Position numbers and translations under genes: made by a program
Part shown: piece by piece, positions 6,792 through 15,300 of the stretch
How the letters are laid out: the number at the start of each line of letters is the position of its first letter
Numbering within the stretch: position 1 is the first letter of the stretch
DNA from: Aequorivita iocasae
GTDB lineage: Bacteria > Bacteroidota > Bacteroidia > Flavobacteriales > Flavobacteriaceae
DNA: 64,000 nucleotides
Assembly: GCF_016757735.1 (NCBI RefSeq)
Contig: NZ_CP068439.1
Location: 2,561,001-2,625,000, forward strand
Reading direction: 5' to 3'
The notes under the pieces: generated by a model
What the model was told of the DNA's origin: nothing
The model's input: only the letters and a program-made list of their open reading frames with translations
The model's database searches: none

Positions 6792-9781
6792 TGTATATCA
6801 ATTGCCATACATATTACTCTTTGCGGTACGGGGTGCTTTCAGTACCCCAACTCTTGCAATTGGCAAAAGAACATACTATCGAATCTTTGGCACTTACTGA
6901 TATTAACAGTACCTCCGCCTGTCTGGAATTTATAAGGGAAGCAACAAAAGAAAACCTTAAACCCGTGGTTGGGGCCGATATTCGTAACGGAAACACCCGA
7001 TGCTATGTCTGCTTGGCAAAAAACAATAATGGCTACCTGGAAATCAACCAATTTTTAACCCAATACCTTCATGCTAAAAAGGACTTCCCCGAAATCCCAC
7101 CCTCATTTTTGAATGTAATAACTATTATTCCCTTTGAAAAAGTACTTGAATATGAACTGGAATCCTTCGCTCCAAATTGGTACATCGGCATTTCTGTAGC
7201 AGACCTTAACAAATTAAAATTCTCCCATCTAAAACAGCATACTGAAAAACTGGTGTTATTACAGTCTGTAACCTTCTGCAATCAAACACATTTCAATATC
7301 CACAGATTACTGCGGTGCATAGACCTAAATATTGTGTTAAGCAAATTGCCGGAACTAGAACAGGGAAGTGCCAACGATAAAATGTACACTCTACATGAAC
7401 TCGAAAGGCGGTTTGAGGATTTTGAATATATCTTATCAAACACCCGGTCTATTTTAAACTCCTGTACTATTGATTTTAAATTTGATGAAAAGCGCGTGAA
7501 TCAAAACCAAGCTACCTATCTTTCCAATACCCAAGAGGATTATGAATATCTGGTTTCCTTGGTAAACCAAAGGATAGCGTCCCGATATAAAACGATAACC
7601 CTCAAAATAAAGGAACGGATTGAAAAGGAACTTCATGCAATCCAGCAAATGGACTTTGTTTCTTACTTTTTAATCAATTACGATATTGTTCAATATGCGA
7701 TAAAGAATGACTATCCCTACATTGGGCGGGGCAGTGGGGCAAATAGTGTTGTCGCTTATATTTTGGGGATTACCAATGTGGACCCGATTGAATTGGACCT
7801 CTATTTTGAACGTTTCATCAACCTGTATCGTTCCTCACCGCCTGACTTTGATATAGATTTTTCTTGGAAGGACAGGGATGATGTTACCCGCTATATTTTT
7901 GAACGTTTCCCAAATACCGCCCTTATGGGTACTTATGTAACGTTTCAATTCAAAGCAGTTGTTCGGGAGCTTTCCAAAGTATTTGGACTGCCAAAAGCCG
8001 AAATTGATGCGTTTTTAAAAGGCGACAGAGAGCATAAAAAAAATGACCATTACTTTAAACTGGTAACAAAATATGCCACTCTTATCCATGGGGTCCCAAA
8101 TTACCTGAGTGTGCATTCTGGCGGTATCGTAATTACCAAAAACCCCGTACAGGCTTATTGCGCCACCTTTATGCCGCCCAAGGGTTTCCAAACCCTGCAG
8201 ATAGATATGCACATTGCGGAAGCAGTAGGTATTTTTAAATTCGATATCCTTGCCCAACGCGGACTTTCAAAGATTAAAGATACCATTCAATTGATCAGGG
8301 AAAACCAACCCGAGGCCCAGATCAGAGACATTGATGATACCACTCCATTTAAGAATGATCCAGAAATTAACGCCCTTCTAAAAGTAGGGGACTGTATGGG
8401 CGTTTTTTATGTGGAGTCGCCCGCCATGCGTACCCTTATGACCCGTCTGCAGACCCAGGATTATTTAGGTCTGGTTGCCGCCAGTTCTATCATTCGTCCC
8501 GGCGTTACCAATGGCGGGATGAAGAATGCCTATATAGAGCGACATCGATTTCCAGAAAAAAGGGCAGAGGCACATCCCGTTCTTTTGGAAATTATGCCCG
8601 AGACCTATGGGGTAATGGTGTATCAGGAAGATGTTCTCAAAGTTGCACATTATTTTGCAGGCTTGAGTTTGGCCGAAGCAGATGTATTGCGAAGGGGAAT
8701 GAGCGGCAAGGGCAGGAGCAAGGAACAATTTGATGCCCTGGAAAGGAAATTCTATGAAAACTGTAAAGAGAAGGGCTACACCCAAAAAGTGATAGAAGAA
8801 GTTTGGGATCAAATCAAAGCATTTGCCGGCTATGCGTTTGCCAAGGGACATTCGGCATCCTATGCGGTAGAGAGCTACCAGAGCCTGTACCTTAAAAAAT
8901 ATTTTCCATTGGAGTTTATGACTGCGGTTCTTAACAATGGCGGAGGCTTTTATAATCTGGACACCTATATAAACGAAATCTTCAGATGTGGCGGTACGGT
9001 TGAAAATCCTTGCATAAACAATAGCGACCACGGCAATTGCATAAAGGGGAAAACAGTGTACCTAGGTTTTGGGATGATAAAGGATCTGGACCATCGCAGT
9101 ATTCAAAAAATACTCAATGAACGCCAACTTTTTGGTCTTTTCAAAAACTTTAATGATTTTTTGGATAGATGTAAATTGGGATTGGAACAGCTACTATTGC
9201 TAATCCGATTAAATTCCTTTAGAGCTTTAGAACCCAATAAACACAGATTAATGTGGTTTGCGCACCTAAACAACAATTCGTATAAAAGCCAGCACAACCA
9301 ACCCCAATTATTTAAACCTAAACGGGTAAATTATAATTTACCCTTATTAAAAAGCGAACACATTATTGACGCCTATGACAATCTTGAATTGTTGGGCTTT
9401 ACGTTACACAACGATTTCAATTTCATAAAACCAGGTAATTATCCCACCACCAAGGCAAGAGATTTAAAAAATTTTGTAGGTAGGGAAATTACAATTCTCG
9501 GCAAACTGGTCACCTCCAAAACTACAAAAACTTCAAAAGGAGACTATATGGCTTTTTCCACCTTCTTGGATAGAAAAGGGGTATGCTTTGATAGTGTCCA
9601 ATTCCCAAAAGTAATGACCAAATATCCAGTGATAGGTATGGGAATTTACTTTATAAAAGGAACTGTAACTGAAGATCTGGGTTACTATGCTATAACTACA
9701 GAACAGCTGGTAAAAGTACCGCGTCTTCCTGACCCTCGATTTACCGAAGAACAAAAAACACAAAAATCAATTTCGCAATAA
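6791..9781 (+). CDS. Short DnaE-type DNA polymerase III alpha subunit, probably translesion
   Basis: A 996-residue C-family polymerase, shorter than the roughly 1160 residues of replicative DnaE. The N-terminal PHP domain is present but worn: the HxH motif reads INCHTYYS and the usual TDH/TDF position reads TDINS, so metal-dependent PHP activity is unlikely. The palm contains GRGSGANSVVAYILGIT (about 312-328) and the catalytic PDFDIDFSW (Asp352, 354, 356). VYQEDVLKVAHYFAG, the helix-hairpin-helix region and a C-terminal OB fold (REITILGKLVTSK) follow. The length, worn PHP domain and TAATG coupling to a DinB gene suggest a DnaE2-like accessory polymerase rather than the main replicase, which should be elsewhere. 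No ImuA or LexA homologue is visible in the window. Confidence 0.88.
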   Translation: MYINCHTYYSLRYGVLSVPQLLQLAKEHTIESLALTDINSTSACLEFIREATKENLKPVVGADIRNGNTRCYVCLAKNNNGYLEINQFLTQYLHAKKDFPEIPPSFLNVITIIPFEKVLEYELESFAPNWYIGISVADLNKLKFSHLKQHTEKLVLLQSVTFCNQTHFNIHRLLRCIDLNIVLSKLPELEQGSANDKMYTLHELERRFEDFEYILSNTRSILNSCTIDFKFDEKRVNQNQATYLSNTQEDYEYLVSLVNQRIASRYKTITLKIKERIEKELHAIQQMDFVSYFLINYDIVQYAIKNDYPYIGRGSGANSVVAYILGITNVDPIELDLYFERFINLYRSSPPDFDIDFSWKDRDDVTRYIFERFPNTALMGTYVTFQFKAVVRELSKVFGLPKAEIDAFLKGDREHKKNDHYFKLVTKYATLIHGVPNYLSVHSGGIVITKNPVQAYCATFMPPKGFQTLQIDMHIAEAVGIFKFDILAQRGLSKIKDTIQLIRENQPEAQIRDIDDTTPFKNDPEINALLKVGDCMGVFYVESPAMRTLMTRLQTQDYLGLVAASSIIRPGVTNGGMKNAYIERHRFPEKRAEAHPVLLEIMPETYGVMVYQEDVLKVAHYFAGLSLAEADVLRRGMSGKGRSKEQFDALERKFYENCKEKGYTQKVIEEVWDQIKAFAGYAFAKGHSASYAVESYQSLYLKKYFPLEFMTAVLNNGGGFYNLDTYINEIFRCGGTVENPCINNSDHGNCIKGKTVYLGFGMIKDLDHRSIQKILNERQLFGLFKNFNDFLDRCKLGLEQLLLLIRLNSFRALEPNKHRLMWFAHLNNNSYKSQHNQPQLFKPKRVNYNLPLLKSEHIIDAYDNLELLGFTLHNDFNFIKPGNYPTTKARDLKNFVGREITILGKLVTSKTTKTSKGDYMAFSTFLDRKGVCFDSVQFPKVMTKYPVIGMGIYFIKGTVTEDLGYYAITTEQLVKVPRLPDPRFTEEQKTQKSISQ

Positions 9782-10402
9782 CCAAAAATCCATAATTGAT
9801 TATCTACAGCATACCCCTAGCAAATTCATTAAATTAATAGTAAAACACCTTTTTGCAACAAAGCTTACTGTTTTTAACTTGGGAGCATCTTGTGAAAATT
9901 TGAAGCAGTTTTATCTGTCTAATACCCTGGGATCTTCTTAATTAATAATACTTATCAAGCTATTTTACTCCGAAACCTAATGCTCATTTTTTCTCCAGCT
10001 TTTCAGAAAATGTACATTTTAATAGATTTTTTTGAATCATTCTTCATTCCCAGTTTTAAAATAAAAAAACATAGCTTACAAATCTCCCACCGCTATTGCC
10101 CTGGCCGTAAAGGATTCAAAGTCCAGGAGCTTGCTTATTGAGGCGAAGAGGAATAGGAATACAAACAGATAAGTACTAACAACTATCGTAGTGTTTTTCA
10201 AATATGATTTTTTAATTAGAGAACACATAAGGTTGTGTTTAGTGCGTTATTGAACGTTTGTTTAAATTAGGGGGTGGGAACTAATGTAGAATTATAAAAA
10301 GAGCCCATAATTGAGCAAAATGAGCCCAAAATTGGCTCTTAAGTTTTTCAATAATTCATTAATGCCAAAGTTTATGGTAGCGGTATTTAGGAGCTGCCGT
10401 TC
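9782..10402. other. Long intergenic region, little recognisable
   Basis: About 620 bp between convergent transcription units. It holds a terminator-like inverted repeat near its right end (listed separately). A 53-codon frame at 9980-10141 on the forward strand has no supporting promoter, composition or family similarity and was not called. The sequence could be a decayed gene; I see no recognisable remnant. Confidence 0.5.
10295..10342 (-). terminator. Probable terminator of the reverse-strand signalling operon
   Basis: On the reverse strand AAGAGCC is followed by GGGCTCTTTTTAT; two alternative GAGCC/GGCTC stems are possible because the GAGCCC element occurs twice. It lies about 60 bases after the last gene of the operon. 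Confidence 0.5.
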
Positions 10403-11080
10403 TTAAACAAAACGTTCTTGCTGTGCTCTTTTAACCAATTCGCTATCGGGAAGGCCTTCAACTTTAAAGAATTCCTTCATTTTTGTCCGCCTTCTTTGAA
10501 TGGTAGTGCGGGAAATAAATAGTTTTTTCGGTATTTTATTTAAGGGGGTGCCCTTGGAAAGTTCGTTTAAAATTAAATAATCCTGTTGGCCAAGTATATC
10601 CTCATTATAGATATATTTTGTTATCAACTGAATAACAGTACGGCTGTAAAAAATAGAATAATCCGTTAATTGTTGTACGGCTAAACGCAAAGTTTCGGCA
10701 TTACAATCCAACGCGTCCATAAATCCATCTATAGAAACAAGGTTACTTAGCTGTAAAATTTGGAAAACGGTGGTATGGGGAATGATAACCAGCTTTTTCG
10801 GAATAGGATATTTTAAATCCAGATATATTAAAAAATCTTTTGGACACTTAAAATCCGTATATGTGGCAAAAGGAAAATCCAAGTTAAATATTACAAACTC
10901 AAAATTATTTTCCCCTAGCACCTTGTGTAAATTTCCAGCTGAAGCAATACTGGGACTTATTATGAAAGGTTCAAATTTGACACCCATTTTCTCTCCCATC
11001 TCCTCAAATACATCCAAAATCAATTGCCTTAGGGAGGGTAGCTGTTCTAGCAAAAGATATTTTTTGATGCGCTTCTTCAA
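10403..11080 (-). CDS. LuxR-type response-regulator-like protein
   Basis: A 225-residue protein with a receiver-like N-terminal half (VIFNLDFPF holding a possible phospho-acceptor Asp) and a C-terminal helix-turn-helix (LNELSKGTPLNKIPKKLFIS then RTTIQRRRTKMKEFF). The C-terminal layout, ending DSELVKRAQQE, closely parallels the regulator encoded just upstream (DVQLIKGAKEAGLL), so the two appear to be paralogues. The receiver half is divergent: the N-terminal acidic pair is not obvious (YLLLEQLPSLRQLI), so phosphorylation may be lost. Last gene of a reverse-strand set with a histidine kinase, 63 bases after its neighbour. It may be a phosphorylation-independent partner or an antagonist. Confidence 0.7.
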   Translation of the reverse strand: MKKRIKKYLLLEQLPSLRQLILDVFEEMGEKMGVKFEPFIISPSIASAGNLHKVLGENNFEFVIFNLDFPFATYTDFKCPKDFLIYLDLKYPIPKKLVIIPHTTVFQILQLSNLVSIDGFMDALDCNAETLRLAVQQLTDYSIFYSRTVIQLITKYIYNEDILGQQDYLILNELSKGTPLNKIPKKLFISRTTIQRRRTKMKEFFKVEGLPDSELVKRAQQERFV

Positions 11081-11143
11081 AATGCTTAATTTTTAAACTC
11101 CATTTACTTTTATACATAAACAGTTGACTCAATTTTATTACCC

Positions 11144-11806
11144 TTACAATAATCCTGCTTCCTTAGCGCCTTTGATCAGCTGTACATCACTGCACCCTTG
11201 TTCCAGCTTCAGCACATCCCTAAGCTTATTTTTTCTTCTTTCTATGGACCGAAGGGACAAAGGGAGAATTGCTACCAGTTCCTTATTTAGTTTACCCAAC
11301 GATAGGTGGTACAGCAATAACTTGTCATAATGGTCCAAAACATAGGGCTTTTCATAACCTTCGGTTAAAAATTTCCGCACCGTTTTTGTATAATAACACC
11401 CTCCCTCCAAAACTTCCTTACAGGCAGTCTGTAAAATATCGGGATTCAACTCGCTCTTTATAAGCAACCCTTCAGGATTTATTAATTTCATTAAATCCTG
11501 GAGCAGGGGATAAGTATCATACGCGGTAATTACCACTATTTTACTGCCTGCCTGCGCTTTCCGGATGGCAATCCCTAATTCCAAACCTGATAAATAGTCT
11601 AGGTCTTGGGGCAGCCCTATATCCAACAATACCAAATGGATCTCCCTCTTTTTAAAGTTGCTTTCCAAACTCGATACTGCCTCTGCAATGGAATGTGCCC
11701 TTTCAATTGAAAAGCTATATGCTTCCAACTTTTTTATCGAATCAATATACCCCTCCAGGATCATGGGGTGGTCATCTATCATCAAAATATTGATACAGGT
11801 TTTCAT
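11144..11806 (-). CDS. NarL/FixJ-type response regulator
   Basis: A 220-residue two-component regulator. The receiver domain shows MIDDHPMILEGY (acidic pair), VLLDIGLPQ (phospho-acceptor Asp) and VVITAYD (switch Thr). The C-terminal LuxR-like helix-turn-helix reads YHLSLGKLNKELVAILPLS then RSIERRKNKLRDVL. Its ATG overlaps the stop of the upstream histidine kinase by four bases (ATGA), so the two are translationally coupled and almost certainly form a cognate pair. Target promoters are unknown; the palindrome upstream of the small lipoprotein in the same cluster is one candidate. Confidence 0.9.
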   Translation of the reverse strand: MKTCINILMIDDHPMILEGYIDSIKKLEAYSFSIERAHSIAEAVSSLESNFKKREIHLVLLDIGLPQDLDYLSGLELGIAIRKAQAGSKIVVITAYDTYPLLQDLMKLINPEGLLIKSELNPDILQTACKEVLEGGCYYTKTVRKFLTEGYEKPYVLDHYDKLLLYHLSLGKLNKELVAILPLSLRSIERRKNKLRDVLKLEQGCSDVQLIKGAKEAGLL

Positions 11807-13842
11807 TGTATATTTAATTTAAATGGAATGCGTATCATCACAGTGGTCCCAATACCTATAGTGCTTTGTATGCTAAAGGTACCGTTCAGCTTCTGGCTTC
11901 TGGCTTCCATATTTTTCATTCCTAAGCCCCGTTTAACGCGAGCGTATTTAAACCCTTTCCCGTCATCAGTTACGTTGAGATAAAGTGTATCCAATTCCCT
12001 ATACATCAGGATACTTATTTTGTGGGCTCTTGCGTGTTTTACCACATTTTGGAGTATTTCTTCCACAATCCGCTGTAAGTTAATTTTTGATACATACGAT
12101 AGCTGTTGCCAATCAGCCGGGTTCTTACACTCAAAAACAGAGGTTAACCTGCCGATCTCGCTTTTCTCCGCCAAAAGTGTCTTCAGGGTATCTAAAAATC
12201 GTTCTTCCTCAGTATAAACAATACTTCTAAGTTTATGGGAAAGGTTGCGTATTTCGCTTTCCAACTGCTCCAATAAATTTAAATTCTTCCTATTCAGGCT
12301 TAGCATCTCCTTTTCTCCACCCACAGGGGCCGTCTGCCATTGAAAACGCAAGGTAAAAAGACGCGAGACTATATGGTCGTGCAACTCCTTCGAAATACGC
12401 TGCCGCTCCTCAGTTCTTCCCTTTTCCAGATTGGTCTTCTGCGTTAGGGCCATCAAGTACATATCCTCATCGTATTGCTGTTGTTCGCGCTCGAAAAGCA
12501 ATTCCCTATTTTTTGATCGTTGCAGTTTGTTTAAATAAAGTAGGATTGAAATAGCAGAAATCGATACACCCACAATTATTATCCACAACCGCTGCCGGAA
12601 AAGACGCTCGTTTTCGGCTATGTATTTGGCAGTCTCATATCGTATCGCCGTAAATTTGTTTCTCAACTTACGGTCGCGGGCGTTAATGCTTTTGTCTATC
12701 TCAATATGCTGCCGTAAATAAGGTATGGTATTGGGCCGGTCCAATGCCGCCAACAACTCCAGTGCCTCCAATTTATGGTGCGTCAATTCTTTTCCGCTGG
12801 CCATTTCCAATGCTTCTTTTGCGTATGCTATCCCTTCCAAAGTATCGCCTATCTTCCCGTAGTAATTTGCAAGGTGCAATCTGCTCATAATGGAACCGGC
12901 GGTTTCTCCCAAACTATCCCGTAAGCGCATGGCAAAGCGCATATCTTGCTCCACATCATCCAATTTTCCTAAAAAGACCAAACAGTGCGCTTTATTATCC
13001 AGCAACATAGCGTGAAGGGCTGGACTTCTACTGAGTTCATTCACATAGGTAAGGGCAGTGGTGAAAACGGATTCCGCCTTTTCATAGTTCCTCATTTTAT
13101 GAAATCGAACGCCTTGGTTGTTCAAGTTTTCCAATTTGTAATACAGGGAGTCCTTAAATGAAGGTATCAACTGGGAAGCTTTGTTGTAATAGTGCAGCGA
13201 TTTATCAAATTCTTCCATATCGTCCGCATTATTGCCCAGTACATTATAACAGCGGTATTGTTGCCGGGGCTTTTTGGCCTGCTCAAAAATCTTGATGCAT
13301 CGAAACAATAAAATTTCGGCCCCTGTCAGATCATGGGTTTCGCTGGCAATATATGCCATATTGTAAAGCATTTTTCCAGAATAATAGTCATTCTTTGCAG
13401 CGGTAAAATATTTATAGGCCCTATTGTAATGTTCATAACTTCTACCGTATTCCTTTCCTCTCAAATAGTAGGAGGCGTAGTTCCAATGGGCATCACCCAA
13501 ATGCGCTGGGTTTTCCAAATCCTTCGCTAATTGCATCCCTTCCGCCGCGATCCTGATAAAGTAGCTGGTGTCAGGTAAATGTTCCGCTACCTCAACTAGT
13601 TTGCTTATCCGGGAGTACTTTACACTGTCCGCCCTTGTAGATCGTATAGCACTGTAGGCAATTTTTAAATAGCGCTCTCGCGTAATGGGAGATAGGCTGT
13701 CCTGTTGTGCTTTTAATAAATATTTTTCGAAATTCTGATGTAGGTGCGGGGTTTGTGCCGTGATGCCAATGGGCATAAAATATAGCCATAGCATAAGTGC
13801 AAATGTAATCTCCCGCCTACCATAGGGATAGTAGGTGATCAT
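11803..13842 (-). CDS. TPR-containing sensor histidine kinase (HisKA_3 type)
   Basis: A 679-residue protein with an N-terminal hydrophobic segment and cleavage-like end (LMLWLYFMPIGITAQ), a long periplasmic region of tetratricopeptide-type helices (about residues 50-400), one membrane span (RLWIIIVGVSISAISILLYL), a coiled linker, the HisKA_3 phosphorylation box (ERQRISKELHDHIVSRL) and an ATPase domain (EEILQNVVKHARA, VTDDGKGF, RGLGMKNMEAR). I chose the ATG at 13842 because it puts the signal segment near the N-terminus; a longer frame from 14010 would run through the small lipoprotein gene in another frame. Coupled by ATGA overlap to the response regulator. The signal is unknown; this architecture is common in flavobacteria. 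Confidence 0.87.
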   Translation of the reverse strand: MITYYPYGRREITFALMLWLYFMPIGITAQTPHLHQNFEKYLLKAQQDSLSPITRERYLKIAYSAIRSTRADSVKYSRISKLVEVAEHLPDTSYFIRIAAEGMQLAKDLENPAHLGDAHWNYASYYLRGKEYGRSYEHYNRAYKYFTAAKNDYYSGKMLYNMAYIASETHDLTGAEILLFRCIKIFEQAKKPRQQYRCYNVLGNNADDMEEFDKSLHYYNKASQLIPSFKDSLYYKLENLNNQGVRFHKMRNYEKAESVFTTALTYVNELSRSPALHAMLLDNKAHCLVFLGKLDDVEQDMRFAMRLRDSLGETAGSIMSRLHLANYYGKIGDTLEGIAYAKEALEMASGKELTHHKLEALELLAALDRPNTIPYLRQHIEIDKSINARDRKLRNKFTAIRYETAKYIAENERLFRQRLWIIIVGVSISAISILLYLNKLQRSKNRELLFEREQQQYDEDMYLMALTQKTNLEKGRTEERQRISKELHDHIVSRLFTLRFQWQTAPVGGEKEMLSLNRKNLNLLEQLESEIRNLSHKLRSIVYTEEERFLDTLKTLLAEKSEIGRLTSVFECKNPADWQQLSYVSKINLQRIVEEILQNVVKHARAHKISILMYRELDTLYLNVTDDGKGFKYARVKRGLGMKNMEARSQKLNGTFSIQSTIGIGTTVMIRIPFKLNIQ

Positions 13843-13872
13843 AGATTTAAGTTTCGGGGAGTAAACAAATCT

Positions 13873-13906
13873 AAGAAAAGCCTTCAAAATATAAAAGGCT
13901 TTTCTT
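13873..13906 (-). terminator. 12 bp perfect hairpin between small lipoprotein and kinase genes
   Basis: AAGAAAAGCCTT and AAGGCTTTTCTT pair perfectly around a 10-base loop. T-rich sequence follows on both strands. It sits 22 bases after the lipoprotein stop and 31 bases before the kinase start, so it could end the lipoprotein transcript or attenuate reading into the kinase. Confidence 0.55.
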
Positions 13907-13927
13907 TTTATCACATAATTGGTGGCA

Positions 13928-14089
13928 TCAGTCCTTTTCATTATCAGGTTCCCTACTGTGTTCACCACCGCTTCCATAGATGGGAGGTGCTTTGTAAACA
14001 TTTTTTTCATTGTTCAAGGGGGTAGGGGTACAGGAAATTAATAAACCAATAAAACCCGCAATACTGAGGTATAGAATTTTTGTTTTCAT
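13928..14089 (-). CDS. Small lipoprotein of 53 residues
   Basis: Starts MKTKILYLSIAGFIGLLISC, a textbook lipoprotein signal with Cys20 as the lipidation site, followed by a 33-residue hydrophilic tail containing PPIYGSGGEHSREPD. The ATG at 14089 and TGA at 13928 are clear. It is placed directly upstream of the kinase gene and in a different frame from the upstream extension of that gene, which argues that the kinase starts at 13842. It may act with the sensor domain in the periplasm, but no known family is recognised. Part of the putative reverse-strand signalling operon, separated from the kinase by a strong hairpin. Confidence 0.7.
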   Translation of the reverse strand: MKTKILYLSIAGFIGLLISCTPTPLNNEKNVYKAPPIYGSGGEHSREPDNEKD

Positions 14090-14142
14090 TGTGTACATGA
14101 TTAATTAAACAATAGTTTTTGTCCCATCCTCTGAAATGGGAA

Positions 14143-14158
14143 TCATTGTGCACAATGA
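14143..14158. promoter_or_regulatory. 16 bp perfect palindrome, candidate operator
   Basis: TCATTGTGCACAATGA is perfectly self-complementary and lies 54 bases upstream of the small lipoprotein start. A similar half (CATTGTGTACATGA) overlaps the start codon at 14087-14100. Binding by the regulator of this operon is a guess. Confidence 0.4.
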
Positions 14159-14303
14159 ACCGATCTTAAACCGGCCGGAGAGCAACCTCCTTATGGCTAA
14201 GGTAGTAGGCGCATTTTTAAATACCGAATTTTAAATATGCTAATCTGTGAATAGCAGGGTTGTACATGTGAAGAGGGGGGGTAGAGCATGTGAATGACAT
14301 AAA

Positions 14304-15020
14304 TTAGTAAATTGTTATAGGGGTTTTTTGGACCCACTTTTTAATGGTACTTATATTGGTTTTATATTTTCTCGTATACTTCAAAGGTTTTCCATGATGC
14401 CGCAAAAAGAGTTCTTTCCTTCCCATATTGATTTTAAACACATAAAAGGAATTGATAACCTGCCCCCTGTTAATCTTTTGAAAATGTTTGGGCAATAAGG
14501 GGAAAGTATGCTTTAGGTTCTTAAAGTTATGTACAAGCGAACCGTCCTTCATTATAAAATCAGTGGTATAATTATCGGCCTGTATAAAAACTACATTGTG
14601 AAGATTGATATAGTGAAAATCGTAGTATTCTTCAATGCAAAAAATTGAACTTGCTTCATAAGTGTATTTATAGTTTGAAAAAGTGCTCAATAGGCCTTCT
14701 CTTGTATAGGGAGCCAAGATAACATCCAAAAAACCGGACTTAAATGCTTCAAATCCTTTTGCAGGGGATGATGTAAGTCCAATATAATGCGGTATTTTAC
14801 CAAAGTCATGGCCTATCGTCCTTAGTATATCGTCTATAGACATGGTAGCCTGGTCTAGATGTACCAGTATTAGTTCAGGGTAATGTCCAAGAAGCCTTTT
14901 CCGATAACTTGCCATTTCTTTTATAATCCCTAAACACTTTAATCCTAACGTCGCTTCAATCGTCGGCATAGCATCCAATAATGCTGGTGGCGGATCTCCT
15001 ATTATTAAATAATAACGCAA
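14304..15020 (-). CDS. LytTR-family response regulator
   Basis: A 238-residue protein. The N-terminal 110 residues resemble a receiver (LILVHLDQATMS near the phospho-acceptor position, IGLTSSPAKGFEAFKSGFLD for the switch helix) but the N-terminal acidic pair is weak (YLIIGDPPPA). The C-terminal 100 residues are a LytTR DNA-binding domain (YINLHNVVFIQADNYTTDF, LPKHFQKINRGQVINSFYV). No kinase gene is adjacent, so it is either an orphan or served by a kinase elsewhere. The 280 bp before its start contains two tandem 18 bp palindromes, which do not look like the direct-repeat sites known for LytTR proteins. Confidence 0.85.
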   Translation of the reverse strand: MRYYLIIGDPPPALLDAMPTIEATLGLKCLGIIKEMASYRKRLLGHYPELILVHLDQATMSIDDILRTIGHDFGKIPHYIGLTSSPAKGFEAFKSGFLDVILAPYTREGLLSTFSNYKYTYEASSIFCIEEYYDFHYINLHNVVFIQADNYTTDFIMKDGSLVHNFKNLKHTFPLLPKHFQKINRGQVINSFYVFKINMGRKELFLRHHGKPLKYTRKYKTNISTIKKWVQKTPITIY

Positions 15021-15067
15021 ACTATCGGGTTTTGATAGTGCATATTACTGCAATATGATTAAAGAAA

Positions 15068-15105
15068 TTGGCGGGTACCCGCCAAAGTTGGCGGATACCC
15101 GCCAA
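15068..15105. promoter_or_regulatory. Two tandem 18 bp palindromes
   Basis: TTGGCGGGTACCCGCCAA and TTGGCGGATACCCGCCAA lie two bases apart, giving a 20 bp centre-to-centre distance, close to two helical turns. The first is perfect, the second has one change. They lie in the intergenic region between the LytTR gene and a forward unknown gene. The high GC of the repeats contrasts with the AT-rich surroundings. They could be a paired dimer operator or a small repeat element; no T run follows, so not a terminator. Confidence 0.55.
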
Positions 15106-15300
15106 TGTTTTGGGCAACATTGTAATACTTTGCAATAGAAACATTTACAAACCCCGGCATGAAGTTTTTTATCAAAATATTTTCTTCCATCTGTCAAAGA
15201 GTGTCCTACACTTTTTTAAGAAATCAAAAAGCCGGAAAACCATAAATCAGGAATCGTTCTACAAATCCATATTTCATTAGCTAACTAAAAATTCAATATC

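Noticed and set aside
9980..10141. 53-codon forward frame in the long intergenic region
   Set aside because: No promoter, no recognisable product and a sequence that looks like chance.
13843..14010. Longer kinase start at 14010
   Set aside because: It would add 56 residues before the signal segment and overlap the small lipoprotein gene in another frame; the start at 13842 puts the signal peptide at the N-terminus.
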